This document shows positions 1-7,605 of a stretch of 25,828 nucleotides of DNA, in pieces. The first letter of the stretch is position 1. The number at the start of each line of letters is the position of its first letter. Both the position numbers and the translations under genes were made by a program. The stretch is from a bacterium UBP10_UBA1149 (GTDB lineage: Bacteria > Desulfobacterota > Binatia > UBA1149), in the NCBI GenBank assembly GCA_002311335.1, contig DBZX01000015.1, forward strand, positions 48,921 through 74,748, written 5' to 3'. The notes under the pieces are model-generated. The model did no database searches. It saw only the letters and a list, made by a program, of their open reading frames with translations, and was not told the DNA's origin.

Positions 1-279
1 TCACGGCTTGGCGATTTTCGCAAGATCCAAAGCAACGGGGCGCATCGTGTGGCCGAGAGCCTGGACCTCGTGCGCGAGCGGCTCAGTCGGCTGGAGGCGA
101 GAACCGCCGAGGTGTCTCGCGAGGCGCGCATCAAGACCGGTCGCCTGGACGCGCTGGCCAGGCACGTCGCCGTGGTGGACGGCCGATTGGCCAGCGCCAT
201 CGGCAAGCAGGCAGCCACGCCGAGGCCGCTGCGGCGGACTGAGCCGGCCAGCATAATGGTAGGAGAAAGGACACTGTGA
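1..279 (+). CDS. C-terminal end of a coiled-coil protein (partial, left edge)
   Basis: The frame is open from base 1 to a TGA at 277-279, so this is most likely the tail of a gene that begins outside the window; an internal GTG at 49 is the only start codon seen. The visible 92 residues are rich in Arg, Glu, Ala and Leu with a heptad-like pattern (ESLDLVRERLSRLEART), which suggests a coiled coil, followed by a short basic tail. The stop overlaps the GTG start of the next gene as GTGA, so the two are probably translationally coupled and belong to one operon. I do not recognise the family and no enzymatic motif is visible. Confidence 0.55.
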   Translation, partial: SRLGDFRKIQSNGAHRVAESLDLVRERLSRLEARTAEVSREARIKTGRLDALARHVAVVDGRLASAIGKQAATPRPLRRTEPASIMVGERTL

Positions 280-812
280 AGAGTTCAGTAACGGGGGCGT
301 TCGTCGCTGCCCTCTTTGTAGCGCTGTTGCTGCCCGGTTGTTTCAGTGACGACCCGGTCGAAATGGAAACCCAGCCCGCCGTCGAGAAGCGTGAGGGCAT
401 GATTTACTACGTGGGTGGCCCCACCTTTCTGCCCGACCGCTACGGCCGGCTCAGGATAGCCCGCTTTAACGGTCCGGTACTCGACCCGGTGAACCGTGGC
501 CTCATGGTTGGCGTTGAGCGGCGCGATGACGACAGCTTCGAGTATCGCACCTGGATAGACGGCAAGATGGTCGCGCGCTCTTCGGGCTTTTTCGATGAAG
601 GCGGGTTCATGTGGTTTACGGAGAGGGAACGATTCAGCCCCGAAGGCATTCGCTTGAACAAGCAGGTGTTGACCTATGACGATGAGCTGCAGGTCATGCA
701 CAGTCACGCCGATCACTTCGACGAAGAAGGCGCCGTCATCAATACGCTGGACGTGGATACTCCCTACACGCCGGAGCCGGACGACCTCGACGACGATAGC
801 TCTGAAGAATAA
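276..812 (+). CDS. Predicted lipoprotein of unknown function
   Basis: The 178-residue product starts with a lipoprotein signal peptide: Lys2, a hydrophobic core (AFVAALFVALLL) and the lipobox LPGC with Cys at residue 22. After lipidation it should be anchored to a membrane facing the periplasm. The mature part contains aromatic and acidic segments (MIYYVGGPTFLPDRYGRLRI, GGFMWFTERERFS) and ends in a strongly acidic tail (DDLDDDSSEE). The phrase WIDGKMVARSSGFFDEGG suggests a beta-rich fold in which a sentence-like repeat of strands could occur, but I recognise no family. The GTG start at 276 overlaps the stop of the upstream coiled-coil gene by four bases, and a hydrolase follows 21 bases downstream, so it is likely the middle gene of an operon. 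Confidence 0.7.
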   Translation: MKSSVTGAFVAALFVALLLPGCFSDDPVEMETQPAVEKREGMIYYVGGPTFLPDRYGRLRIARFNGPVLDPVNRGLMVGVERRDDDSFEYRTWIDGKMVARSSGFFDEGGFMWFTERERFSPEGIRLNKQVLTYDDELQVMHSHADHFDEEGAVINTLDVDTPYTPEPDDLDDDSSEE

Positions 813-833
813 GAGCGAAGAGCGACTGTTGCT

Positions 834-1634
834 GTGCGCGTAGTACCCGTCCCCCAGCTCTTCGATAACTATGCCTACCTGGTCATAGACGAGCAGAGCT
901 CTGAGGCTGGCGTTGTTGATGTTTCCGACGCGGGACCGGTTGCCGAGGCGGCTGAGCGCGAGGGCGTGACCCTGGTCGCCGTAATGTCGACCCATCATCA
1001 CCCCGACCACGTGGGCGGAAACATGGACCTGCTGGCAATGCAGCCCGACGGCGCTATGCGGGTGTTCGGCTACGCCGGCGATGCCGGGCGTATTCCTGGA
1101 ATCACCGACCCGCTCGACGACGGCCAGGACTTTGAGCTTTGCAGACCAGGTGGCTCGTCCGGATTACGTGGCAAAGCGATTTTTATTCCCGCCCACACCC
1201 GTGGCCACATAGCCTACTGGTTCGCCGACGAGGCGGCGGTGTTTACCGGCGATACCTTGTTCGCGGCCGGCTGCGGCAGGCTGTTCGAGGGAGACGCTGC
1301 GCAGATGAAAGCGTCGCTTGAAAAACTCGCGAGCCTTCCCGACGAGACCAGGGTCTACTTTGGCCACGAGTACACCCAGTCGAACCTGGCGTTCGCCCTG
1401 ACCCTCGAGCCCGGCAACAAGCAACTGGTGAAGAAAGCCCGCGACGTCGAGTCGCTGCGGGCTCAAAACCTGCCTACCGTCCCGAGTACGATAGCCGAGG
1501 AGAAACTCACCAACCCCTTCCTCAGGTCGGACAGCGAAGAGCTGCGCGCGTCGGTCAGAGCGTTGTCTGGAGAATCGGCGGTCGACGATGTCGCCGTCTT
1601 CGCTGCCACGCGCAGGCTCAAGGATAACTTCTAG
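834..1634 (+). CDS. gloB: Hydroxyacylglutathione hydrolase (glyoxalase II), metallo-beta-lactamase fold
   Basis: Glyoxalase II hydrolyses S-lactoylglutathione to D-lactate and glutathione in the cytoplasm, the second step of methylglyoxal detoxification. The 266-residue product has the binuclear-metal signature THHHPDHVGG near residues 53-62, a further His in AHTRGHIAYW, the bridging Asp in FTGDTLFAAGCGRLFEG, and the final His in YFGHEYT. The C-terminal HAGH substrate domain is present (EKLTNPFLR). Length is close to the usual 250-260. The GTG start at 834 directly precedes a typical N-terminal strand (VVPVPQLFDNYAYLVID). A lipoprotein gene ends 21 bases upstream and the genes are probably co-transcribed. 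Some proteins of this form act on other thioesters, so the substrate is assigned from family only. Confidence 0.9.
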   Translation: MRVVPVPQLFDNYAYLVIDEQSSEAGVVDVSDAGPVAEAAEREGVTLVAVMSTHHHPDHVGGNMDLLAMQPDGAMRVFGYAGDAGRIPGITDPLDDGQDFELCRPGGSSGLRGKAIFIPAHTRGHIAYWFADEAAVFTGDTLFAAGCGRLFEGDAAQMKASLEKLASLPDETRVYFGHEYTQSNLAFALTLEPGNKQLVKKARDVESLRAQNLPTVPSTIAEEKLTNPFLRSDSEELRASVRALSGESAVDDVAVFAATRRLKDNF

Positions 1635-1641
1635 GCCGCTG

Positions 1642-3048
1642 CTACGGGCGCTCGGGCGCCGCTGGGTTTGCCGCGGGCGGTGAAGGTTCCAGTGGCCGGT
1701 ACACCTGCAGGGGGCGCTTGGTGTGCGGAAAAATGCTCACGCTTTGCCGGCTGTAGCGGCTCTCGGCCCAGGCGTCAAAGTCACGGCGTAACGGCCCGTG
1801 CCAGCGTCGCCCTATTACCATCAGTCGCGGAGGGTCCTTGTCGAGATCGGCCAGCAGGGCGTCCATTCCTCCCGACTGTGCTGCGGCGAAAGCGTCGACC
1901 CCGAACCACATGTAAGGCCACTTCCAGCCGTTGCGGCGATCGAGATGGAGCAGCAGCTCGGGTACGCCCACGGCGATAACGCGTGCGCCCGGGGGCAACG
2001 GGCCGGCCAGTTGCTGGAATTTGGCCTGTTGCGTGGCCAGGTCAAGCGGGGGCAACAGGCGATCGCGGCTGGGGGTCATGGCCAGTGCGAGGGCGAGCAG
2101 GGGCACTGCAAACCGTAAGTGGGCAATCGCAGGGCGGGAGAACAATCGCGGCAGGCCCGCGCCGAGCACTGCGGCCATCCCTGGAATAAGCAGCAGCGTG
2201 TCCGGCCAGGCCTGGAAGCTCACCAGCGTCATGGCCAGGTAGGCGGCGGTGGCCACTGCCAGTCCCGACACGGAGCGGTCGCGGCGGGCGAAGAACAGCG
2301 CCAGCAAAGCAGGCACGAGCAACAACATTTCCGGCCCGTTCCAGGCGTACAGATGGCGCAGCACCCTGGCGACGCTGCGAGAGGGCGCGCGGGCGTGAAA
2401 GGCTATGTAGTCAAAGTTGAACGTCACCGCCTGTGAAAAGAAATCAGCCAGCGCGGCGTGATGCCACAACCAGGCCAGCAACAGGGCCACCGGCGCAGCC
2501 GTGGCAGCCAGCAAGCGCAGGAGCGACGACGGCGCGCGCCGGAGTTCGAAGGCAGCACCCAGCAGGAAACAGAGGCCCGGTTGCCAACACAACGTGGCAG
2601 CCCCGGCGGCTATACCCGCAACGAGCGGGCGACCGCGGCGGGCCGCGAGCAGCGCGGCCAGGCCCAGGGCAACGGTTACCACCTTGGGCCTTGCTCCTTC
2701 CGCCGCGGCGACTACCCACTGGTCGGCCGACAGCATGAACAGGGCCGACGACAGTGCCACCAGCAGCGCCCGCCGTCCGCCCATGAGAGCAAAGAGCAGG
2801 GTAGGGGCAGCCGCCGCGAACAGCAGGAACAGCAGGTGCACCCCGGCCACCGGCCGGGCGCCCACCGCGCTTGCCGCCAGCGCTCCGGTGGACCCGAGCA
2901 GGGCGGCCAACGGCGTCTTGTGAAGAAAAATATCCCTGTAGGGTATAAGTCCGCGCGAAACCTCTACCGACATGTAATCCCAGGTCGCGGGGTCCAGGCC
3001 CAGTGGACGCGAGAGGGGGTCAAAGCTGAACAGGAAGAGCAGCGACAA
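1642..3048 (-). CDS. Polytopic membrane protein, GT-C / GT39-like glycosyltransferase family
   Basis: The product is a multi-span membrane protein with about ten hydrophobic helices and a soluble C-terminal part of roughly 110 residues. Near the N terminus after the first helix it carries DPATWDYMSVEVSRGLIPYRD followed by FLHKTPL, the acidic loop and PYRD...K.P pattern common to GT39/dolichyl-phosphate-mannose-type GT-C transferases, which use lipid-linked sugars on the outer face of the inner membrane. The TTG at 3048-3046 is the only conventional start, but it falls inside the first hydrophobic helix; the frame stays open back to a stop at 3171-3169 without ATG, GTG or TTG. A CTG at 3120-3118 would give a short cytoplasmic leader (DKPPQYTRSPGPGD) and a complete first helix. 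It ends 7 bases from the convergent gloB gene. Acceptor and donor are unknown. Confidence 0.65.
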   Translation of the reverse strand: MSLLFLFSFDPLSRPLGLDPATWDYMSVEVSRGLIPYRDIFLHKTPLAALLGSTGALAASAVGARPVAGVHLLFLLFAAAAPTLLFALMGGRRALLVALSSALFMLSADQWVVAAAEGARPKVVTVALGLAALLAARRGRPLVAGIAAGAATLCWQPGLCFLLGAAFELRRAPSSLLRLLAATAAPVALLLAWLWHHAALADFFSQAVTFNFDYIAFHARAPSRSVARVLRHLYAWNGPEMLLLVPALLALFFARRDRSVSGLAVATAAYLAMTLVSFQAWPDTLLLIPGMAAVLGAGLPRLFSRPAIAHLRFAVPLLALALAMTPSRDRLLPPLDLATQQAKFQQLAGPLPPGARVIAVGVPELLLHLDRRNGWKWPYMWFGVDAFAAAQSGGMDALLADLDKDPPRLMVIGRRWHGPLRRDFDAWAESRYSRQSVSIFPHTKRPLQVYRPLEPSPPAANPAAPERP

Positions 3049-3196
3049 CAGGAATACGAACGCGGTCGCAGCCGCGTCGCCGGGCCCGGGGGAGCGAGTA
3101 TACTGTGGTGGCTTGTCCAGTGCGGCTCTATTGGCGCCGGGCCATTGGCCCCTGCGCCGCTCTTCTGTTTATCCTGCGCAGCCTTAGAATAAAGCC

Positions 3197-3811
3197 ATGA
3201 GTAAAATGATAGGTCTCACGGGGGGCATAGGCTCCGGAAAATCCACGGCCGCCGCCATAATGGCGTCGCTCGGTGGAGTGGTTATCGACGCCGACCGTAT
3301 TGCCCACGAAATTTATCTCCCCGGCACCGACGGGCACGCGGCGGTGCTCGGACTGTTCGGCAATGGGGTGTTGGCTCCTGACGGAAGCATCGACCGGCAG
3401 TTGCTCGGGCAAGTGGTCTTCAACGACCGCAGCAAGCTCGCGCAGCTCAACGGGCTCATTCATCCGCTGGTGCGAAGCGAGGTTGCGGGGCGCATGGCCG
3501 ATACCCACCGCGACCACCCGCAAAGCGTGGTCGTGGTGGAGGCCGCGTTGATGACCGAGACCGGCTGGACCGGCGGTGTGGGCGAACTGTGGGCCGTGCT
3601 CACCGACCCCGAACTGGTAGTGGACAGGTTGGTGTCGGGGCGGGGCATGACCGTAGACGAGGTGAGCCTGCGGGTCGCCGCGCAGACCGATAACGAGGCG
3701 CGTCGCGCGGTGGCCGACCGGGTGATCGAGAACAACGGCACCGTGGACGAACTCGAACGCGCTGTCGAGGTCGCGTGGTTGGAGTTCACCGGCGAGGGCC
3801 CGGCTGCTTGA
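3197..3811 (+). CDS. coaE: Dephospho-CoA kinase
   Basis: CoaE phosphorylates the 3'-hydroxyl of dephospho-CoA with ATP, the last step of coenzyme A synthesis in the cytoplasm. The 204-residue product has the P-loop GLTGGIGSGKST at residues 6-17, the DADRIAHE motif that carries the catalytic Asp, the conserved IHPLVR segment, and the lid region with VSGRGMTVDEVSLRVAAQ, followed by ADRVIENNGT near the C terminus, all typical of the family and of normal length. The start is ATG at 3197; a TAGAAT -10-like sequence lies only six bases upstream and no clear Shine-Dalgarno is seen, so the mRNA could be nearly leaderless. Its stop overlaps the TTG start of the acyl-CoA synthetase, so CoA supply and CoA use appear to be coupled. 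Confidence 0.95.
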   Translation: MSKMIGLTGGIGSGKSTAAAIMASLGGVVIDADRIAHEIYLPGTDGHAAVLGLFGNGVLAPDGSIDRQLLGQVVFNDRSKLAQLNGLIHPLVRSEVAGRMADTHRDHPQSVVVVEAALMTETGWTGGVGELWAVLTDPELVVDRLVSGRGMTVDEVSLRVAAQTDNEARRAVADRVIENNGTVDELERAVEVAWLEFTGEGPAA

Positions 3812-5394
3812 ACCTGGCCGATCGTATCGAGCAGGCCGCCCGGCGCTGGGCCGGCGATATCGTACTGCTCACTGTCAGCTCGGATCCTGATGATCCCGGC
3901 GGCGGTCCGGTAACGGGGCGGACCACCTGGCAAGAACTTTACTCCATGGTAATCGGGCTGTGTTCGGGTCTCGCCGATGGGGGCTTGCGCCGCGGCGACC
4001 GGCTTGCAGTGCTCATGCACAACAGTTGCGAGATGGTGGCCAGCGAGTGGGCCTGCCTCGTGGCCGGGTTCGTGTGGGTGAGTTTCAACACGCGCAGCTC
4101 GGCGGCCGAGCTTACCCGGCTGTTGGCCGATTGCAGTCCCGGCGTGCTGCTGGTGTCCAACGAGTGCGCGGGGCTGGTGGGGTCTGTACAGATACCCGAG
4201 GGCTGCCGGCTGGTATTCGTGGGGGGCAAGGACTGGTCGCAATTGCTGGCTGCTCCCATAGGCGGAAAGGGATGGGAACAGGAGGGCTGGGCCGCGCCCG
4301 CTGAAGACGATCCTGTAAGGATACGCTACACCTCGGGGACCTCGGGCAAACCGCGCGGGGCCGTACAGCCGCTGCGTTGTTACGACGCTTCGGTTGATGC
4401 GGTGACCGAGGTGTTGGGCGACCCGGGCCGTGACGAGGTGTTGTTGCAGGTGGCGCCGATGACCCACGCCGCTGGCGCGATGCTGCTGCCCTGCTTGCTC
4501 GGCGGTGGGCGGGCGGTGTTACTCGATCGTTTTGATGCCCGTTGCTTCGGACCCCTGGTGCGCGTGCATGCGGTGACCTCTGTTTTCCTTGTGCCGACCA
4601 TGCTCGCGCGGGTTCTCGACCGCGACGCTGTTGCCGTCGACTTCTCGTCGCTGCGCAGGATCATCTATGGCGGCGCTCCCATGCCCGTGCATTGGCTGCT
4701 ACAGGGCCTCGAGTTGCTTGGCCAGGTGTTCATACAGATCTACGGTCTCACCGAGTGCACGTGGCCGGTAACAACGCTGCTCCAGTCCGAGCACCCCTTG
4801 TCGGGAAGCCTCGACGAACGCAGCAGCAGGTTGAGATCCTGCGGCCGGCCGGCGCGACGGGTTGAAGTGCGGGTAGTCGACGAGTCGGGGCGGGATGTCG
4901 TGGGCGCGTTGCCGGGCGAAGTGCTGCTGCGCGGCCCCAACATGATGAGTGGCTACTGGCGGGCCGGTAGAAAATCGACGGGCCGGGCTTCGGCTGACGA
5001 GGGCGACCCCCGCGGGCTCGACGAGCAGGGCTGGATGCACACCGGCGACCTCGGGTTTTTTGACGACGAAGGTTTTCTGACAGTGCTCGACCGGCTCGAT
5101 GACACCATCATCACCGGTGGCTTCAACGTTTACCCGCGCGAGGTGGAGGACGCTTTGTCCAGCCATCCCGCGGTACTGGAGTCAGCCGTGGTCGGCCGCG
5201 ATGACCCCGAGTGGGGCCGATCGGTGCACGCGGTGGTCGTGTGCAGGCCCGGCACCCAGGTCGACGAGCAGGAACTCAAGCAGCACTGCGCGGCGCTGTT
5301 GTCAGATTACAAGAAGCCACGCACGGTGGAGTTTGCCGACTCCCTGCCCCGCAACCCGTCGGGGAAAACGCTCAGGCGCGTGTTGCGGAGCTGA
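3808..5394 (+). CDS. AMP-binding acyl-CoA synthetase (class I adenylate-forming enzyme)
   Basis: The enzyme activates a carboxylic acid to an acyl-adenylate and then transfers it to CoA. The ATP-binding motif YTSGTSGKPRGAV, the YGLTE motif, the GWMHTGDLGFFDDEGFL segment, the hinge region LDDTIITGGFNVYPREVED and the C-terminal catalytic Lys in PRNPSGKTLRR are all intact in this 528-residue protein. I place the start at TTG 3808, which overlaps the coaE stop as TTGA and has a purine-rich GAGGG about ten bases upstream; a GTG at 3775 would add 11 residues lying entirely within coaE. The substrate is not readable from sequence: fatty, aromatic or other acids are possible. The 3' end overlaps the convergent ddl gene by 23 bases. 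Confidence 0.9.
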   Translation: MNLADRIEQAARRWAGDIVLLTVSSDPDDPGGGPVTGRTTWQELYSMVIGLCSGLADGGLRRGDRLAVLMHNSCEMVASEWACLVAGFVWVSFNTRSSAAELTRLLADCSPGVLLVSNECAGLVGSVQIPEGCRLVFVGGKDWSQLLAAPIGGKGWEQEGWAAPAEDDPVRIRYTSGTSGKPRGAVQPLRCYDASVDAVTEVLGDPGRDEVLLQVAPMTHAAGAMLLPCLLGGGRAVLLDRFDARCFGPLVRVHAVTSVFLVPTMLARVLDRDAVAVDFSSLRRIIYGGAPMPVHWLLQGLELLGQVFIQIYGLTECTWPVTTLLQSEHPLSGSLDERSSRLRSCGRPARRVEVRVVDESGRDVVGALPGEVLLRGPNMMSGYWRAGRKSTGRASADEGDPRGLDEQGWMHTGDLGFFDDEGFLTVLDRLDDTIITGGFNVYPREVEDALSSHPAVLESAVVGRDDPEWGRSVHAVVVCRPGTQVDEQELKQHCAALLSDYKKPRTVEFADSLPRNPSGKTLRRVLRS

Positions 5395-6475
5395 GCTCGG
5401 CGCGCTCAAGGGCGATTCTCAGCAAGCTGTCCACCAGCTCGGCCGATTGTATTCCGGCCTCGGCCCACAGGCGCGGGTACATGCTTATCGGCGTGAAGCC
5501 GGGCATGGTGTTGACCTCGTTGAAGAGAACCCGCTGCGTGGATTTCTCAACAAAGAAGTCGGCGCGGCACAGGCCGTGGCAACCGGCGGCACTCCAGAAA
5601 CGGCGCGCGATGTCTTCCATCTCGGCGAGGGTGTCGTCTTCGAGATCGGCGGGTACCAGCAAGGTGGTGTCGCTGCTGCCGCTGTACTTCTGCTCAAAGT
5701 CGTAGAAGCCGCCGGGCGAAACGATCTCTCCGGGCGGCGATATCGCCACCTGTGACCAGTCGCCGAGCATCGCCAGCTCTATCTCCCTGGCATCGGTGCC
5801 CTGTTCAACGATGACCCGCTGGTCCCAGCGCCGGGCTTCGTCCAGCGCCGCCTGCAGGTCGTCGCCCAGGGCAACCCTGCTGATACCTACCGACGAGCCC
5901 AGGTTGGCCGGCTTGACGAAGCAGGGGTAGCCGAAGGCCTGGTCCAGCCGCGCGGCTGTCTCATCGGCGTCGAGGCCCGAGGCGTCGAAGAACTGAACCT
6001 GCGCTATCCCGGCGGCGGCGGCCAGCTGCTTGGTCAGCAGTTTGTCCATGCACAGGGCCGAGGCCGCACAGCCGGAGCCCACGTAGGGCAGGTGGTTGCA
6101 GTCGAGCAAGCCCTGCAGGCTGCCGTCTTCACCACCGGGCCCATGCAGGACCGGAAACACCAGGTCGGGCCTGGCTATGTCCACGCTTGAGCCGTCGTCG
6201 AGATACAGCAGCCTGCTGCGAGTGCCGTCCCAGGCCAGGCTCACCGCTCGCCCGGCCTGCTCGTCCACGTTTACCAGCTCGGTGGCTGCTCTTTCGAGCA
6301 AGTCGTCAAAATCGCCTGCCTTCCAGGCCCCCGAGCCGGTCACTCCCAGCACCGTGACCGCGTGGCCGGCGGCCAACAGGGATTCACGCACCGCGCGGGC
6401 CGACCTCAGCGACACTGGGTGTTCGCCCGACGGTCCCCCGGCAAGGAGAAGTACGTTAAGCGAGCCGCCAGCCAT
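5372..6475 (-). CDS. ddl: D-alanine--D-alanine ligase
   Basis: Ddl joins two D-alanines using ATP to make the dipeptide for peptidoglycan precursors. This ATP-grasp protein has the N-terminal GGPSGEHPVSLRSA motif, FPVLHGPGGEDGSLQGLL, the YVGSG...MDK segment, FVKPANLGSSVGISRV of the ATP site, the catalytic-loop EQKYSG, and the metal/substrate motif FNEVNTMPGFTPISMYP. I chose the ATG at 6475-6473, giving 367 residues that begin a few positions before the first strand; a TTG at 6511 would add 12 residues and neither has a clear Shine-Dalgarno. It stands alone rather than in a murein/division cluster, divergent from a LysR gene, and its tail overlaps the acyl-CoA synthetase gene by 23 bases. Confidence 0.93.
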   Translation of the reverse strand: MAGGSLNVLLLAGGPSGEHPVSLRSARAVRESLLAAGHAVTVLGVTGSGAWKAGDFDDLLERAATELVNVDEQAGRAVSLAWDGTRSRLLYLDDGSSVDIARPDLVFPVLHGPGGEDGSLQGLLDCNHLPYVGSGCAASALCMDKLLTKQLAAAAGIAQVQFFDASGLDADETAARLDQAFGYPCFVKPANLGSSVGISRVALGDDLQAALDEARRWDQRVIVEQGTDAREIELAMLGDWSQVAISPPGEIVSPGGFYDFEQKYSGSSDTTLLVPADLEDDTLAEMEDIARRFWSAAGCHGLCRADFFVEKSTQRVLFNEVNTMPGFTPISMYPRLWAEAGIQSAELVDSLLRIALERAELSSATRA

Positions 6476-6594
6476 GGCTAGACGCTTTAGCACCGGGAAG
6501 CGGGCAGGCAAAAGTCGCCCGTCGAGGGGCGGCTTGATTCAACTGTAAGTTACGCACGCAAAATCGTCGACGAGTATAAGCTGAACCGTGGGGT

Positions 6595-6613
6595 TGAGCC
6601 GCCACCAGGCTCA
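6595..6613. repeat. Small inverted repeat (TGAGCC, 7-base loop)
   Basis: TGAGCC at 6595-6600 and GGCTCA at 6608-6613 are perfect reverse complements separated by GCCACCA. The repeat lies between the divergent ddl and LysR genes and is not followed by a T run on either strand. It could be an operator half-site pair or chance. Confidence 0.3.
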
Positions 6614-6641
6614 TGCATAAGTAATCCAACAGTTCACCGCG

Positions 6642-6658
6642 CTATTGATAACGAATAG
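6642..6658. promoter_or_regulatory. Candidate LysR-type operator upstream of the LysR gene
   Basis: CTATT at 6642-6646 and AATAG at 6654-6658 form an inverted repeat with a 7-base spacer (GATAACG) and fit the T-N11-A rule of LysR-family binding sites (T6643 to A6655). It is AT-rich in otherwise GC-rich DNA and sits 22 bases before the chosen LysR start, in the divergent interval with ddl. This is the usual place for LysR autoregulation and control of the divergent gene, but the assignment is by pattern only. Confidence 0.4.
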
Positions 6659-6680
6659 TAATAGCCGGGGCGAGGCAGTC

Positions 6681-7571
6681 ATGCATATAGAGACACTGAA
6701 GATTTTTTGTGACGTGGTGGAGAACCAGAGCTTCTCTCTGGCCGCTACGCAGAATTACATAACCCAGTCGGCGGTCAGCCAGCAGGTACGAGGTCTCGAG
6801 GAGCGCTACGGTAAGCGCTTGCTCGACAGGAAGCGTGGCAGCGTGAGGCCCACGGCGGCCGGCGACATTCTCCATCGTGGCGCGCGCGAGCTACTGCACA
6901 CCTTCAACGAAATGGAGGCCCAGCTGCAGGGGCTGAGCAACGTGGTGACGGGCAGCATACGCGTGGGGACCGTTCACAGCGTTGGCCTGTACGAACTTTC
7001 GGAACCGCTGAAGGCCTACTTCGCCGATTTTCCCATGGTCAACGTTTACCTCGAGTACGACCGTTCGAGCCACGTCTACGAGCAGGTACTGCGGGCCAAC
7101 GTCGACCTGGGCATCGTTGCTTACCCCACGGCCCGCGCCCAGATCACCGTGCTCGATTTCAGGACCGACCAACTGGTGGTCGTCTGTATTCCCGAACACC
7201 CACTGGCCGAGCGCGGCAAGATCGCGCTGGCCGATCTCGAGGGTGAGAAGTTCGTTGGCTTCGAAAAGGGCATCCCCACCCGCCTCGCTCTCGATCGACG
7301 TTTTGCGGAGCGTAACGTCGAGGTCCAGTACGTCGCCGAACTGGACAACATCGAAATGGTCAAGCGGCTGGTCGAGGTAGGCGCGGGCATTGCGATTATT
7401 CCCGAGAAGGCCTGCATCAACGAGGTCAACAACGGCAGCCTGGTTAAACTCGAGTTGAGCGACCCGGGCATGACGCGGCCGATCGGTATAATCCACCGCA
7501 CGGGCAAGCACTTCAGCCCGGCGGCCGAGAAGTTTATCGAGTACATGCAGTCCGCGCCCAAGTCGGGCTAG
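6681..7571 (+). CDS. LysR-family transcriptional regulator
   Basis: The 296-residue protein has an N-terminal winged helix-turn-helix (residues 1-60: LKIFCDVVENQSFSLAAT, then TQSAVSQQVRGLEERYG and LLDRKRG) and a C-terminal periplasmic-binding-protein-like effector domain (from SIRVGTVHSVGLYEL to the end). LysR proteins bind DNA as tetramers and change expression when a small molecule binds the effector domain. I chose ATG 6681 because the helix-turn-helix alignment begins there; a start at 6645 would add 12 unlikely residues. The divergent neighbour is ddl and an AT-rich inverted repeat lies just upstream, so it may regulate itself and possibly ddl. The effector and regulon are unknown. It is convergent with the LLM oxidoreductase gene. 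Confidence 0.92.
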   Translation: MHIETLKIFCDVVENQSFSLAATQNYITQSAVSQQVRGLEERYGKRLLDRKRGSVRPTAAGDILHRGARELLHTFNEMEAQLQGLSNVVTGSIRVGTVHSVGLYELSEPLKAYFADFPMVNVYLEYDRSSHVYEQVLRANVDLGIVAYPTARAQITVLDFRTDQLVVVCIPEHPLAERGKIALADLEGEKFVGFEKGIPTRLALDRRFAERNVEVQYVAELDNIEMVKRLVEVGAGIAIIPEKACINEVNNGSLVKLELSDPGMTRPIGIIHRTGKHFSPAAEKFIEYMQSAPKSG

Positions 7572-7605
7572 GCTGACGCGGGCGGCGCCCGGCGGTCCGC
7601 TCAGC
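7572..7605. terminator. Candidate bidirectional hairpin between convergent genes
   Basis: GCTGA (7572-7576) pairs with TCAGC (7601-7605), and GCGG (7578-7581) with CCGC (7597-7600), giving a nine-pair GC-rich stem with a single bulged C; an inner hairpin CGGGC/GCCCG (7579-7591) is an alternative. It fills the gap between the LysR stop and the stop of the LLM gene. No T run follows on either strand, so termination might need another factor. Confidence 0.4.

Noticed and set aside
1645..1662. GGCGC/GCGCC hairpin just after gloB as a terminator
   Set aside because: It is inside the coding end of the convergent glycosyltransferase and lacks a T run, so coding sequence explains it.
3460..4467. Open frame on the minus strand opposite coaE and the acyl-CoA synthetase
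   Set aside because: Both sense genes have intact catalytic motifs across this span; no domain was seen in the antisense frame.
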